This document shows positions 23,248 through 33,105 of a stretch of 64,000 bases of DNA, in pieces. The stretch's first letter is position 1. Each line of letters begins with the position of its first letter. The position numbers were made by a program, and so were the translations under genes. Below the pieces are notes generated by a model, which was not told the origin of the DNA, did not search any database, and saw only the letters and a program-made list of their open reading frames with translations. The stretch spans positions 207,810 through 271,809 of the forward strand of contig JAHNZQ020000172.1 of assembly GCA_019155205.2 (NCBI GenBank), given 5' to 3'. The stretch is from Gracilaria vermiculophylla (Eukaryota > Rhodophyta > Florideophyceae > Gracilariales > Gracilariaceae).

Positions 23248-24741
23248 TTATGTAACGGAGCAGCACTTAATCAGCTTCTTTTTGGAAGCCGATTTCCTGT
23301 CTGCATCATTTGCATTAGTTTCAAATGCATGGTAGTCGTCAATTTTCCCCTCCTCGATATTTACATATTCATTGCTGCTGTCAGGAAGATGGTGGATGCT
23401 TTCTACTCTCTTTATCTCACCGCTACTGAAAGAGCTCCCACCGGCATTTTTTTCGTCTTTCTTTGAATCATCGGGAATTCTCCTGGAAATGCCGGAGATC
23501 TCCGGTTTTTCTTCATCATCATCATTATTTTCCATCGGGTTCATCTTTTGGTAAAAAAGCATGTACGCATTCCTTTCGAAAGCCTCTGCTGCAGTTATTT
23601 TTGAACGCTTATGATCATCAGTTCGACACCAATGTCCATCGGAGCACTTCACATCAGCAGTGTAATGTCCAAAATTCATGTGAGGTCCACTGTGTGTCAA
23701 GGTGGCCTTCAGCTCGTAGTTTTCCGAATGCATTCCTTCTTGGCAATACGGATCAAGATTTATCAATCCCGGGTATTGAATGAAATCATTGTTTTTTCCT
23801 TCGGCGTTAAATCTGTTGAGCTGTATGATCAAAAGGTTCGGCGTCTTCTCAATGTGCTTTGAGATGGTAGCCTTCGAAAATGTTTGGCAACGGGGACAGT
23901 TATACGCATTTTGACCTTCCAGAATTTCAGTTTTCATGAGATCTTTCAAAGATGTTTCCATGTTTGCGACAGATTGGGTTGCAATAGAAAGCTTGGTAAA
24001 AGGCGTTCTTGTTGACGAGGAATATTTGCAATTCTCGCAAGTGATGGTGTTTGTCATGTTGCCAATGACAGAGTCTCTTAAAATGTGTCCAATTCTCTCA
24101 ACATATTTTTGTTTTGTTGTAGCCATGTCCGCACATCCATTATTTTGAATCAAATCGATGGCCTGAAAGAGATGCTGGATGAGCTCGTCGGCGTCTTGCT
24201 GCTCCATTGGCACAAATAGCGGACATATTCTCCGAATGTTCTGAACAAAAGGAGTCAGATTTATCGTTTCGGGTGCTTCATCTCGAAAGTAGATCTCTAC
24301 GAGCATATGCAGCTGATCAAGGACACAAAACTGGGAGTGACCTTCTACACTGAGGTGCGCACCATTATCTCTTATCTGATTCACAAAGCTTCTGCAATGA
24401 AGAAGACACTGTAAGGCTGCATTAAGATAGCATGTGTTTCCTAGATTGAAAAACCCGGGCTCACATTGGTGAACGATGTTTTTGACATTTTCAACTCCTT
24501 TCTTCTCTGCATTAGTTACTGGAAGGCTGCCAATATTTTTCGGGGAGATAAAGGTTGTGAGCTTTTTTCCCGTGTGTGTTTCAAAATCAGAGTTTGTACG
24601 CCTAGTGGGCTTTTGCAGCTTTGAAAGAAGAGAAAGAGAATACTCGGAGCTCTCATTGCTTTTAAGTTCCCGACTATCTGTATCCGGGTCGGTCAGTTGG
24701 TCGAAGATTTCAGACGAGCTGGATGAAACTATGGATGTCAT
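23248..24741 (-). CDS. Ubiquitin-specific protease (USP, peptidase C19) with CaaX-like tail
   Basis: A 497-residue ORF from the first ATG. It encodes a USP-family deubiquitinase, which removes ubiquitin from proteins. The catalytic domain spans about residues 93-400: Cys box GFFNLGNTCYLNAALQC with Cys104, QQDADEL box at about 181, His box HMNFGHYTADVK with His359, then acidic DDH at about 375. A complete zinc ribbon is present (CENC at 235/238 and CPRC at 282/285). The N-terminal 90 residues are Ser-rich and probably disordered. The C-terminal 90 are acidic and end in KKKLIKCCSVT, a basic patch followed by CC and a possible prenylation motif CSVT. That would place the enzyme on a membrane, which is unusual for a USP. 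No intron is seen. Confidence 0.93.
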   Translation of the reverse strand: MTSIVSSSSSEIFDQLTDPDTDSRELKSNESSEYSLSLLSKLQKPTRRTNSDFETHTGKKLTTFISPKNIGSLPVTNAEKKGVENVKNIVHQCEPGFFNLGNTCYLNAALQCLLHCRSFVNQIRDNGAHLSVEGHSQFCVLDQLHMLVEIYFRDEAPETINLTPFVQNIRRICPLFVPMEQQDADELIQHLFQAIDLIQNNGCADMATTKQKYVERIGHILRDSVIGNMTNTITCENCKYSSSTRTPFTKLSIATQSVANMETSLKDLMKTEILEGQNAYNCPRCQTFSKATISKHIEKTPNLLIIQLNRFNAEGKNNDFIQYPGLINLDPYCQEGMHSENYELKATLTHSGPHMNFGHYTADVKCSDGHWCRTDDHKRSKITAAEAFERNAYMLFYQKMNPMENNDDDEEKPEISGISRRIPDDSKKDEKNAGGSSFSSGEIKRVESIHHLPDSSNEYVNIEEGKIDDYHAFETNANDADRKSASKKKLIKCCSVT

Positions 24742-25413
24742 TGAGTCGTTGGATAGTCTTCTCAAAGTCCGTAATAGAATCTAAGTTTGTGAAGAATGGA
24801 GTAGAAAGGCATCACTTACTGCGAGTGCAACTGTTATATGTTTATTTGAAGACTACTGTAGCAGTTGAGATGCTCACATTATATTCGGTTTTAAGGCAAA
24901 GTGAATTGAAATACCTAAGAAAGCTGGTATTTATCATTTTTTTCATAGGATATCAAATCAAAATAGAAATACCTATACCTCGATTATGGGTCCTGGCTTG
25001 TTTTGAGTAAACAAAAGCTTCATAGGTTTGGTTTCTTTTTTTATTTAAAAGAAGGAAAACACTTCATAACCTCATTTACCGGTTGTTCAGGAATCATTGT
25101 TTGGGAAATAGAGTATGAAATTTAACACTCTGTCGGCTTTGAGGCTCAGAAAATTCCCAGTAGTTCTAATTTAATGAATGAACAAAGAATGTGTGGTTTT
25201 GGATTTTGAATATTTCAAAAAAAGTTAGATTGCTTTTGAGGAAGTAAGTTCTGGAAGAGGCATTTTTTATTTGTCTCTATTTCCAGAGACACTTCTTAAA
25301 AACTCTGTGACACTATGATTGTAGTTCGTGGTAACGTATGTACTATGGATCAAGAACTTAGTAGTTCACAACTCATATTTTTACGAATGTACAAAGAGCG
25401 ATTGGCAAGAAAA
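24742..25413. other. Intergenic, 5' side of the ubiquitin protease gene
   Basis: No supported gene. It presumably contains the protease gene promoter, but no convincing element could be singled out. Confidence 0.5.
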
Positions 25414-25536
25414 TGGGTGCAAATTGAAGTACCAATGACAAACATTTTTTGAACACATGAACGCGCAAATTTATAATCAAGATTGAGAAAAAAGTGTATT
25501 TGTTCTTTGAGTAGATGTGTTTTCAGGTTGCACCCA
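25414..25536. repeat. MITE-like element, copy 2
   Basis: Bounded by TGGGTGCAAATTGAAG at the left and TTTTCAGGTTGCACCCA at the right, inverted relative to each other. The inner right flank (GTTCTTTGAGTAGATGTG) resembles the corresponding part of copy 3 (GTTCTTTGTGAATACGTG). Confidence 0.65.
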
Positions 25537-26117
25537 ATGTCAGTGATCCGTCTTTCTCGAAATGAACGAGGTGAATGGTTTGTATGCAGTAGTAGCAAAC
25601 GTCTGTTTCACACAAAGTTGTTGTGTGACTTCAGAAGACCCCTTATCATCATCGATTAGAACGAGCGCGTGGCGAATGTTGCACGGAACTTATGCAAGTT
25701 ACTGGTCAGACGGGTGGAGAGCGGAAGATGGTTTATCGTGGGAAGCAGGGCTGGAGACGCAAAAGCTATGCGTCGGTCTCAAGCTGCACCGGGAGCACGC
25801 GGTGGGCGGCGCCTCACAGAGCCGTCGCTCTCGCCACAGGGAAAACGGTGTGGGACTCGAATTGGTCACACCGAGTTCGGCAAAGGACGCGCCGGAGCGA
25901 GCGAGAGCTTTACGGGGCCGACTGCGGGCACGACTGCCCACATCCGGTCCCAAGTATATCATGCCAACTTCGGCTCCCAATTAGATTTTGGATCCACTTT
26001 TGCTGTCTGCTCCGGAAATCAGCTCCCACGGAATCGGCATTCATATGAGGCCGAATGTCGTCGAGACTCAAAGCAACGCAGAAAAAAAAGAATTTCTAGA
26101 GGCAAGCGCTCAAGACC
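25537..26117. other. GC-richer stretch without a supported gene
   Basis: From about 25.66 to 26.1 kb the base composition rises and long ORFs open on both strands, but none gives a coherent protein. It lies downstream of the vWA fragment and may be the rest of that decayed gene. Confidence 0.4.
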
Positions 26118-26495
26118 TTACTTTAACTCCGCCGGCGACGCGCCATGGCATGCGCCAGGCGCTGGTTTCGTAGCGTTTGGCTCCATTGTACTATATTCCA
26201 TGAGCACGAACCCCGCAGGGGGGCATCGCGCTGTGAACTTACAGAATCTTTCTGTGAATACAGCAGCACCTTTGAAAGTCATACGGTCGATCGCCCAACT
26301 TCCCGCGTTCAATCTCACCAAGTCCATTCGCTGCCCACCGCTCCTCCCCATCGCCAACGTTATCGGAGACGTCGCGAGAGCATAGACGTTGAATCCGAGT
26401 CGTGACGTCCCGCCGATGACGTTCGAAATGACCTCATGAGCTTCATGGAAGTTGACTTCATACCCGTTGGCCGTACCTGCTGAGACAACCACCAT
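26118..26495 (-). pseudogene. von Willebrand A domain fragment (C-terminal half)
   Basis: A 125-residue ORF whose first 95 residues read as the second half of a vWA domain: a hydrophobic strand (MVVVSAGTA), a helix (HEAHEVISNVIGGTSRLG), the next strand (NVYALATSP), then DLVRLNAGSWAID and a closing helix with two Cys. The metal-binding DxSxS first strand is absent. The ORF is preceded by a stop two codons upstream of a possible splice acceptor (TTTAAG). It is either the last exon of a spliced gene whose first part I cannot find, or a truncated duplicate. It lies just downstream of the S1 protease on the same strand. Confidence 0.5.
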
Positions 26496-26554
26496 CCGAT
26501 CATCATTCGATTCTTAAAGTCTTACAGACAACATCCTTACCACGTCGTTCACAT

Positions 26555-27853
26555 TTAATATGACGAATTCTCCTTCCAACATCGAAATACAGTGTACGCA
26601 AGCGAACAAACCGCGATAACGCAACCTCCGATGATGCTCACGCGACGTAGCCATCCACCAGATGTCTCTCTGGAAACACCGGCAGATCCAAAGATGGTGC
26701 CCGGACTAGTTTCGCCAGCGCTCGTTTCGTTGCCGGTTATCTCGTCCCATTCTTGTCCTTTCAATGGCTTTGTCTCCTCACTGCCGTTCCCAGCACCCTG
26801 TATGCTCCCATTCCCTTTTCCGTTCACGGGATCATCTATCAGAGGGGTTTCAACCATTCCCACGGGAGTCGTTTCCGCCACTGCGGGAGTGCCCACACGA
26901 ATCATTTCATCAGCTGTCTCATCAGAAGCCTCGCTACCGTCCTGTCGAAAGCTTTGAGCCGGCACGCCATTCTCTAACGCTGCCCTCACGCTTCCAAACC
27001 ACCAGAGCATGGGCGCGACGCGCTCCGCCACTGCAGGCCTACTAGGCTGCAAACAGTGCTCTCCGCAGAGTAGGACACCCACCTGCAGCGCATCCCCAAG
27101 CTCATCATACTGCAGCACCGGCCTGCCAGAGTCTCCCAAGCACGCGCTGCATCGGTTATAGAGATGTCGTATGCAGAGGTTGGTGCCGTTGTTTAAGAGC
27201 CTTTCATTCAATGAAGAGCGCTCTGAGATTTTGATGCTGCATGTTGTGAGCGGAGACTTGGGTATATCTGCGAGGCGAGAGTCACCAAAAATGGCAATTT
27301 GATCATCTTGCTCGTGGTAGAACAATGCATCATAAACAGTTTTGCGGACAGAAGGAAATTGGAAAGGTAGACGTCCACTATCGTTAGGTCGCACAGTCGA
27401 AACATCGCTTCGTTCGCTGTCTGGGGGTCGGAAACGAATCAAAGCTATATCGAACGCAAAGTTGGGTGATCCAGATTCTCCCCGGTAACGAGGGTGATAG
27501 TACACGCGTTGCAATGTAGCCAAGGTTCTGTTTTCAATCGTGGGGGCATGAAGAAGAGCAACCCAGCGTGTGGTGACGCCGCAGTGGGCCGCCGAGAGCA
27601 ACCAATACTTTGATATCCGAGTAGCGCTGCAGGAGGTAGAGTAGTTTGTGGAAGAGTCTTCGAGGATGGTTGGGGGAGCCTTCACAGAGGCCTGAAAGCG
27701 AAGGTCGGTGAGGCGAGTGCGGTCTCCGACTGTAACACTCCGCGAGCTTTCACAAGGCGTCGGCAGAATGATTGAACTGACAGCTTGTTGAGTGAAAACA
27801 AAGCTCGCGGACATTGCGAGGAAGAATAGGTCTGTGAACAACATGGTTGCCAT
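26555..27853 (-). CDS. Membrane-anchored S1-family serine protease
   Basis: I chose the ATG at 27853 (432 residues) because it puts a signal peptide (MLFTDLFFLAMSASFVF) at the N-terminus. Upstream in-frame starts would bury it. The chymotrypsin-fold triad is complete: His90 in LLSAAHCG, Asp135 in FAFDIALIRF and Ser242 in CLGDSGRP. Six residues before the catalytic Ser is Ser rather than the Asp of trypsin, predicting chymotrypsin-like or other non-tryptic cleavage. There is no typical IVGG zymogen site. After the protease domain (ending about residue 305) comes a linker of about 100 residues rich in Gly, Thr and Glu, then a transmembrane segment (VSIIGGCVIAVCSLAYTVF) and a short basic tail. 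This predicts a type I membrane protein with an extracellular protease on a stalk. No intron is seen. Confidence 0.88.
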   Translation of the reverse strand: MATMLFTDLFFLAMSASFVFTQQAVSSIILPTPCESSRSVTVGDRTRLTDLRFQASVKAPPTILEDSSTNYSTSCSATRISKYWLLSAAHCGVTTRWVALLHAPTIENRTLATLQRVYYHPRYRGESGSPNFAFDIALIRFRPPDSERSDVSTVRPNDSGRLPFQFPSVRKTVYDALFYHEQDDQIAIFGDSRLADIPKSPLTTCSIKISERSSLNERLLNNGTNLCIRHLYNRCSACLGDSGRPVLQYDELGDALQVGVLLCGEHCLQPSRPAVAERVAPMLWWFGSVRAALENGVPAQSFRQDGSEASDETADEMIRVGTPAVAETTPVGMVETPLIDDPVNGKGNGSIQGAGNGSEETKPLKGQEWDEITGNETSAGETSPGTIFGSAGVSRETSGGWLRRVSIIGGCVIAVCSLAYTVFRCWKENSSY

Positions 27854-28339
27854 ATTGAAAAATACGTAATGCGTTGGCCCTCGTGGTGAACATGGTGCTA
27901 TGCTTCTTGCTCTTGAGAACGTACTGAAAGCGCAAAATATCATCGGGCAGCAATGCAAAACGTAATGGGTGGCTGTTTGAACGATATGTCGTATTCACTG
28001 TAGGAGGTTTGATAACCAACCGACCCTTCATGCACTCCCACAGTGGAATGCTTTTTACCACCCGAAAGAAATTCGAAGGCTGAGCTCCATTCCGTCGCAT
28101 GCACGAACCCAGAATCCGCAACCCCGCTTGAAACTCAGCTGTGCCATTAACAATCTCGAGCGTCCCCAAACTGCCATCCGTGTAGAACGCATGACTCCCA
28201 TGGTTTTGTTGCCCGACGGCGAGGTGAGCTGGAACAGGTAGAGTCGTCTCTCCCGTCCATTTACCAGCATTGTTGCAATATGTTGCACGTGTGTGGAAAG
28301 TTCTTCGAATGTGTCAAAAACACGGCCGATGCCGGTGAT
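27750..28339 (-). pseudogene. Frameshifted ORF, possible vWA-domain tail; unknown
   Basis: Two minus-strand frames join smoothly at about 28200. The first reads ITGIGRVFDTFEELSTHVQH and on to GNKTMG. The second reads SHAFYTDGSLGTLEIVNG and on to LILG-like text and beyond. One extra G in the GGG at the junction would restore the frame, so this is a one-base deletion or a sequencing error. The first part (gly-rich turn, RVF, EEL, then a helix) resembles the last helix of a vWA domain followed by a beta-sandwich, as seen downstream of vWA in many proteins; this is inference. The second frame runs into the start of the protease ORF, so its true end is unclear. Confidence 0.45.
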
Positions 28340-28525
28340 TCATTTCCTGGAACCGAGAACCGACTTTCTGATGCAATACATCGGTCTGGGTGGGAAATCA
28401 TAGTTCTGCTGTAGACTTGGCAGTGAGCAGCACACGGACTACCCGATCAGTTGACGATCATGGTATGGCAACCATGTGGCTCTTGCTGATCAATGCTATT
28501 GCGTAATGTCTTCTTCGGGCATTTT

Positions 28526-28681
28526 TTATTTCTTGACATCGCTCTTGGGATTTTGCTCTCCCACTCGTTCACCCATAAAAGCGGTGAACTTGCTATAAGG
28601 TTTATTGAACGCAATGGTTTCCACATGCCCATCTGTGGGGCAAGCGACAAGCAGTTGACTTCCAGCACATTGATATGACAT
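28526..28681 (-). CDS. Possible 51-residue ORF or exon
   Basis: A short ATG-started ORF with a coherent reading: CAGSQLLVACPTDGHVETIA then FNKPYSKFTAFMG. The Cys/Gly pattern faintly recalls a galactose-binding (SUEL-type) lectin segment. It lies between the frameshifted ORF and the three-exon gene on the same strand and could be an exon of either. It is too short for certainty. Confidence 0.3.
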   Translation of the reverse strand: MSYQCAGSQLLVACPTDGHVETIAFNKPYSKFTAFMGERVGEQNPKSDVKK

Positions 28682-28856
28682 GGTCGCCTTCTCAGCCCTA
28701 TTTTATCCAGGAAATTTATGACCGTAACCTTCGGCTATCACAAAGCAAACAGTAATATGCATACTTGCCATTATTGAAAATGTAAATGAAGTGTCGTTCA
28801 AGCTTCGTTCTTCACTACTTCCCTGAATTAAGGAAGAGTATTAATGTCACTGTTTT

Positions 28857-29676
28857 TCACATACATTTGCATACTGTACGCATCATAAGAACCCCCACCC
28901 ACGTTCCAGCAGCATTCAGTTCCGTTTCACAGGTTGGGGTTTTCTATCCATCGTGTTCCGAAAAAAGATAGAAGAAATCCAAAGGTTAGATCCATAACGT
29001 GGAATATTTTGGAGACTTGTAAACTTACCCCATTACAACACCTGCAAACACAGTCAGGATAATCAACATTGGCAGCGCCCGCGATACCTGAACCATAGAA
29101 CTGCTCACTGCAGCTGATTTCCTTGCATTCCATACTTCCCGGTTCTGATCGACTACACGGCTTCATGCATGCAAGTGCAGCCTTATGAACAGATGCCCAT
29201 AAACAATCTGAGCAAAACGTTATAGTTTTGTCATATAAAGTGGTTGTTATGCATGAATCATTTTCTGAACATCCTTGTCCATTATATGCATTGCACGGTG
29301 GGCACTTGATGAGATTTTCTGCAAGAACTGTTGCATTTCCACACGTTTTATCAGGAAAGCAGATACATCCATCTTCTGAACCTGTTTTCCATTCATATGC
29401 TCTGGGTTAGGACACATGCAAGGAGCAAAAACGAAGTCTTTTCTTAAATTGATAATGGAATTATTTGAACTTACAGAGAGTACCAGTTTCTCCGCAGTCG
29501 GCGCTTGAATGTGAGATTTGAGGCAACCGATCGCCAACGGTTGAAGAAGCACGGAAATAGTCATGCAATTCCAACAAGTGACGCGGCTTTGTATTAGTAC
29601 TCTCGCATATTGTAAAGAAGAAGACAACAAGCGCAGCTGAGTGAATCAGCAAGATGGAAATGCTGAGTTTAGTCAT
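28857..29676 (-). CDS. Secreted Cys-rich protein, three exons
   Basis: Read unspliced, this gene breaks after 70 codons. With two introns it gives 219 residues. Exon 1 is 29475..29676, exon 2 is 29029..29399, and exon 3 is 28857..28943. Both donors are GTAAGT; acceptors are CCCAGAG and GATAG; the introns are 75 and 85 bases; and the total is divisible by three. Exon 1 supplies a signal peptide (TKLSISILLIHSAALVVFFF). The mature protein has about 20 cysteines, many paired (DGCICFPDKTC, IKCPPC, CVCRCC, TVCKCM), implying a disulphide-rich extracellular fold. No known domain is recognised. The coordinates given span the introns. Exact acceptor choice in intron 1 is inferred from reading frame, because the first AG gives a stop. 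Confidence 0.7.
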
Positions 29677-31325
29677 GTTGAGCACAAACTATCGTTTTGT
29701 ATGTGATATGGGCAAAATGTGGGCAGTTGCAAAAGAAGGTACGGAGCTTATATATTCAAAAAAATGTTCGGTAGAGCATTCTGATGATGATTTCAACAAA
29801 AGTTGCTCAAACGTTGCATGTTTAGAACACAGAGCCTTACATGAGCTGCACGAATAGGGTTTAATTCACTCTTGGGATGAAGAAAAGCTCATTTTGTCAT
29901 CATTATTGAGGTTCACACCCTTAGGTACGTCTGAATTGCATTATAATTAAGAACTTTCTTTTGTTATGTTCGTCTAAAACATTTGCTCTAGTGGCTCATT
30001 TCAGATTTCTCAAAGAAACGAGACAACTATAAACAATGACCTTGTTCATTTGAACTTTGGTCATTGGCTGTGATTTGTTCTTATGTCGATCCGTTTGGGT
30101 CCAGATTGCATTGCAAGCAACTGTTAATGAAGTATGGTACTGGACTCTTCCCCATGAAAGCGAAAGGACAACTGTACATCAGAGTCCGATAACAAAAGGC
30201 CATCCGTTTGGACAACAGGAGACAGGTCAACGTCTGCTGGACGAAGTACAGGTCGGCCCCTTGCACGTGTACAAATTTCCTCTGCTGTTACGGTCAAAAT
30301 GATTGGAATGATCAAAACTGTATGAAGGTACCGAAGAGAACGTGTAGCTTCCGCAATTGTCCAGCCAATGAATGATCAACGCTTCTGCAAGGAGCCTACG
30401 GAGAGGAGGCTCATGGATGGTAGATGCTTGGGAGAACGGTCGAGGAAGGTGACCTTACCGATTAACAAATGTAAATGTCGATTGTTGATAAACAGTTGTA
30501 AAACCGTCAAACAAACGATTAAATATAGATTACAAAAAGTTAATGTATTAAATGCTTCGGCAGTGGTGCGGGTTGGAGTTTGATCTGAAATTTCAGCGAA
30601 AAAGCCGACTTTGCTTTCAAAAACCAAACTATCACAGAGCCTCTACTTTTAAAAAAGATTCATTCTGTATTGTTATGAAGTAGGAGAACATTTGCGCCCG
30701 ATTGGAACTCATAACGTTCAAAAATAGCCAGCATTGACAAATATTAAAAAAAATAGATCCATTTTTCATATGAGATTCTTCAAAAAGTTTTTGAACAAGA
30801 ATTTAAGTTTCCTACTGCGCAAGGCAACCGTGAATTAAAAAGAAGCGCATTTTTTCTGCACTATGCATAAGATATTTTACACAGTATTTAGTATTCTTAA
30901 ACAGTTGATTATCGTGGCTTAAAATTTTAGGTAAGACAAGCAGTACAAGTTGTTAGTCAACCTGCAATACAATACTTGTGCTTTTTCACGAGACTCCGAA
31001 GACGAAGGTATAAACAGAACATCTGCGAGTGTGACAGTGAAAACCATTAAAAAAGATGTAGACAAAAAACCCAAAGGCTCGCGCAATGATAGGTTGAGAG
31101 ATCGATCGCAATCGAAAAGTGGTACGTTGCAACGATCATAAAGGTAATCGAAAACAATTACTAAAATAATCTAATTATTTTTTGTATCTCTATGCTTTCA
31201 AAGTAGCAGAATAATAATCACAAGACAAAAACTATTCTTCACATGCAATATAGTACGAACAGGAGCATCATGTTCGATTGCACTAAACAATGCGATCATA
31301 ATGACTGAAAAACAAGAGGGAAAAA
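29677..31325. other. Intergenic
   Basis: No gene is supported. A 63-codon plus-strand ORF at 30950..31141 is Ser/Lys/Arg-rich but has nothing else to support it. Confidence 0.5.
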
Positions 31326-31503
31326 GTGGGTATAACTGGAAAATGAACTGGAAAATGCAAGAAGAAAAGCACAAATGCACTTCTCTTTCTGTTTTGATTG
31401 ATAATGTGTGCATTCGTTGGTTCACAAAACAAATGTTTTACGTTTTTCAGGTTGTATCCAGTGCATTCGTTCTTTGTGAATACGTGTTTTTAGGTTGCAC
31501 CCA
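31326..31503. repeat. MITE-like element, copy 3, with duplicated right end
   Basis: The left end is TGGGTATAACTGGAAAA. Two successive right ends follow: TTTTTCAGGTTGTATCCA ending at 31460 and TTTTTAGGTTGCACCCA ending at 31503. The consensus end of the family is TGGGTGCAACCTGAAAA. The doubled end suggests a second insertion or a tandem duplication. Confidence 0.5.
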
Positions 31504-31640
31504 ATTACTTGCATATCAGTTACATCAGAATCCGACTCGAGACAGTAAAATCGGTCTCGAGGCATAAGATAGTCTCGGTGACCTTGAATATCTGAAAGCT
31601 GATTAAAATTTGTGTTCGCCTCATTTGTGTTGTGGCCGTG

Positions 31641-31961
31641 ATGCTGTTTAGAGTTGTATTTTGTATTTGTTTTCGTGAATATGTGGGCAGCGAATGCTCA
31701 CGAAAGTCCCAAATTTCTGTTAAAGGAAACCTTCTCTTCGCTGCTCAGGACAATGTCCTGAACCCCAATTGTCTGGTTTTCCCCTTAAGTGCTTCATTGA
31801 GAGCGAGAAACCATTATGCTGTCGAGAGCTCGTCTATTGCACGATTTATTTCATACGACGGTTTTTTTACTCTGCTGAACAAATCGAAGCCAATCAGTTG
31901 TGAAGATAAGCATTGCAAGCTTGTGAATACCTGCAATGTTGAACAAATGAAACGCATATGA
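31641..31961 (+). CDS. Possible small protein, low confidence
   Basis: An ATG-started ORF of 106 residues with a short hydrophobic N-terminus (MLFRVVFCICF) and a Cys-containing C-terminus (ISCEDKHCKLVNTC). No domain is recognised. It may be a chance ORF in AT-rich DNA. Confidence 0.22.
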   Translation: MLFRVVFCICFREYVGSECSRKSQISVKGNLLFAAQDNVLNPNCLVFPLSASLRARNHYAVESSSIARFISYDGFFTLLNKSKPISCEDKHCKLVNTCNVEQMKRI

Positions 31962-32922
31962 TATCCCCTCCCTACCTATTCTTTTCTTGCTTCCTGAATC
32001 AAACCAAATTATTCTTTCTAGTGAGTAAATCTGTCGCCCCCACAACTACAGCAAGTACTACTGTGTTCCAATCTGTGCAATAAAGAAGCGCATAGTTTTT
32101 CCTGCTCACCGATTGGCCCTTATCCGTTGACAAGGACTATGTCCAGTCCGCTGGTTTCGAGATGTAAAACAGCATCAAAGCTGTTACACTTCATTGCAGC
32201 CTGTCTCGCATAGTTAATTCGTATGCATGAGTAATAATTATTCTCTTTGTTGCGATTTTTTTCAGCCATAATAATGCAAGGTTGCAGACGTGGATTATAA
32301 AAAACAGAATGATGTGTGTAAATAAACCGAATTCGTAACATGGCGGAGCGGAAGATGCGTTACGAAGAGGAGTCTGGATGATTCTCGTAGAAGAACGGCA
32401 GACTCTATGTCTGCAAGAGTAGATAATGTGCTGCAATTACCAATATAACATAAACTGACAATAACTTATTCGATCCAGTACTTGAAAAAAGTGTACCTTG
32501 AATACTGCATTCGAGACTGTCTTTCGGGTTCTGCGTGTCCCAATAACTCTATCTGTGTCACACACAAATTGCCTCAGAGTTGTGTTTAAATTCAGTGCTG
32601 TTTCCGTGCGTGCACGCGAAAGCCTATTCCCGTCACATCATGCCTCGTGCACGGCTTTGCTCCCATGACATCACAAAATAGCCCGTCCACCGTACGGCCC
32701 GCCTCCCTGTTTGCGCTGTGAATTTTTGTCACCCGACGTGAATATCGCTCCGCACACCTAAAGCGCAACAGCAACGCACACAATCGCGCGCACACGCGCG
32801 AGCGTGGCTCCAAACACGGTGGACGCCGCTGCATCCGAACAGCACGCACCAGCCTGTGCACACAAAAACTCGATCATAGCGTCGCACAGCGGCCGCTCGG
32901 CGGGGGAATCGGGCGGCCATCG

Positions 32923-32961
<39 letters not shown>

Positions 32962-33002
32962 CCGCCCCCCCCCCCCCCCCCCCCCCCCCCCCCCACCCCC
33001 CC
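32923..33002 (+). repeat. Poly(C) tract, about 80 bases
   Basis: Two C runs of about 38 and 30 bases are interrupted by GCCG and followed by a short C run, inside a local CpG-rich patch (32.6-33.1 kb). The complementary G strand could form quadruplexes. Long ORFs through it (polyproline or polyglycine) are artefacts of the run. Confidence 0.95.
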
Positions 33003-33027
33003 AGGCGCAAGTCGCAGCGCAACCCTT

Positions 33028-33105
33028 GAAGAAATGCTGCAGCAGAGAGATTCCGATCGCGTGCCGAAGCACGCGATCGGAATCTCTCTGCTGCAGCATT
33101 TCTTC
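33028..33105. repeat. Perfect 37-bp inverted repeat, 4-base loop
   Basis: Two 37-base arms are exact complements (GAAGAAATGCTGCAGCAGAG at the outer start of the left arm) around the loop CGAA. It begins about 25 bases after the poly(C) tract. It would form a very stable hairpin. It could be a true palindrome, a hairpin RNA source, or a fold-back artefact created while sequencing or assembling across the poly(C) tract. Confidence 0.95.

Noticed and set aside
25669..26385. A 238-codon plus-strand ORF.
   Set aside because: Overlaps the vWA fragment antisense and shows no coherent domain.
28055..28169. YTDGS in the frameshifted ORF resembles an RNase H first-Asp motif.
   Set aside because: No later RNase H residues follow, and the surrounding sequence fits a beta-sandwich better.
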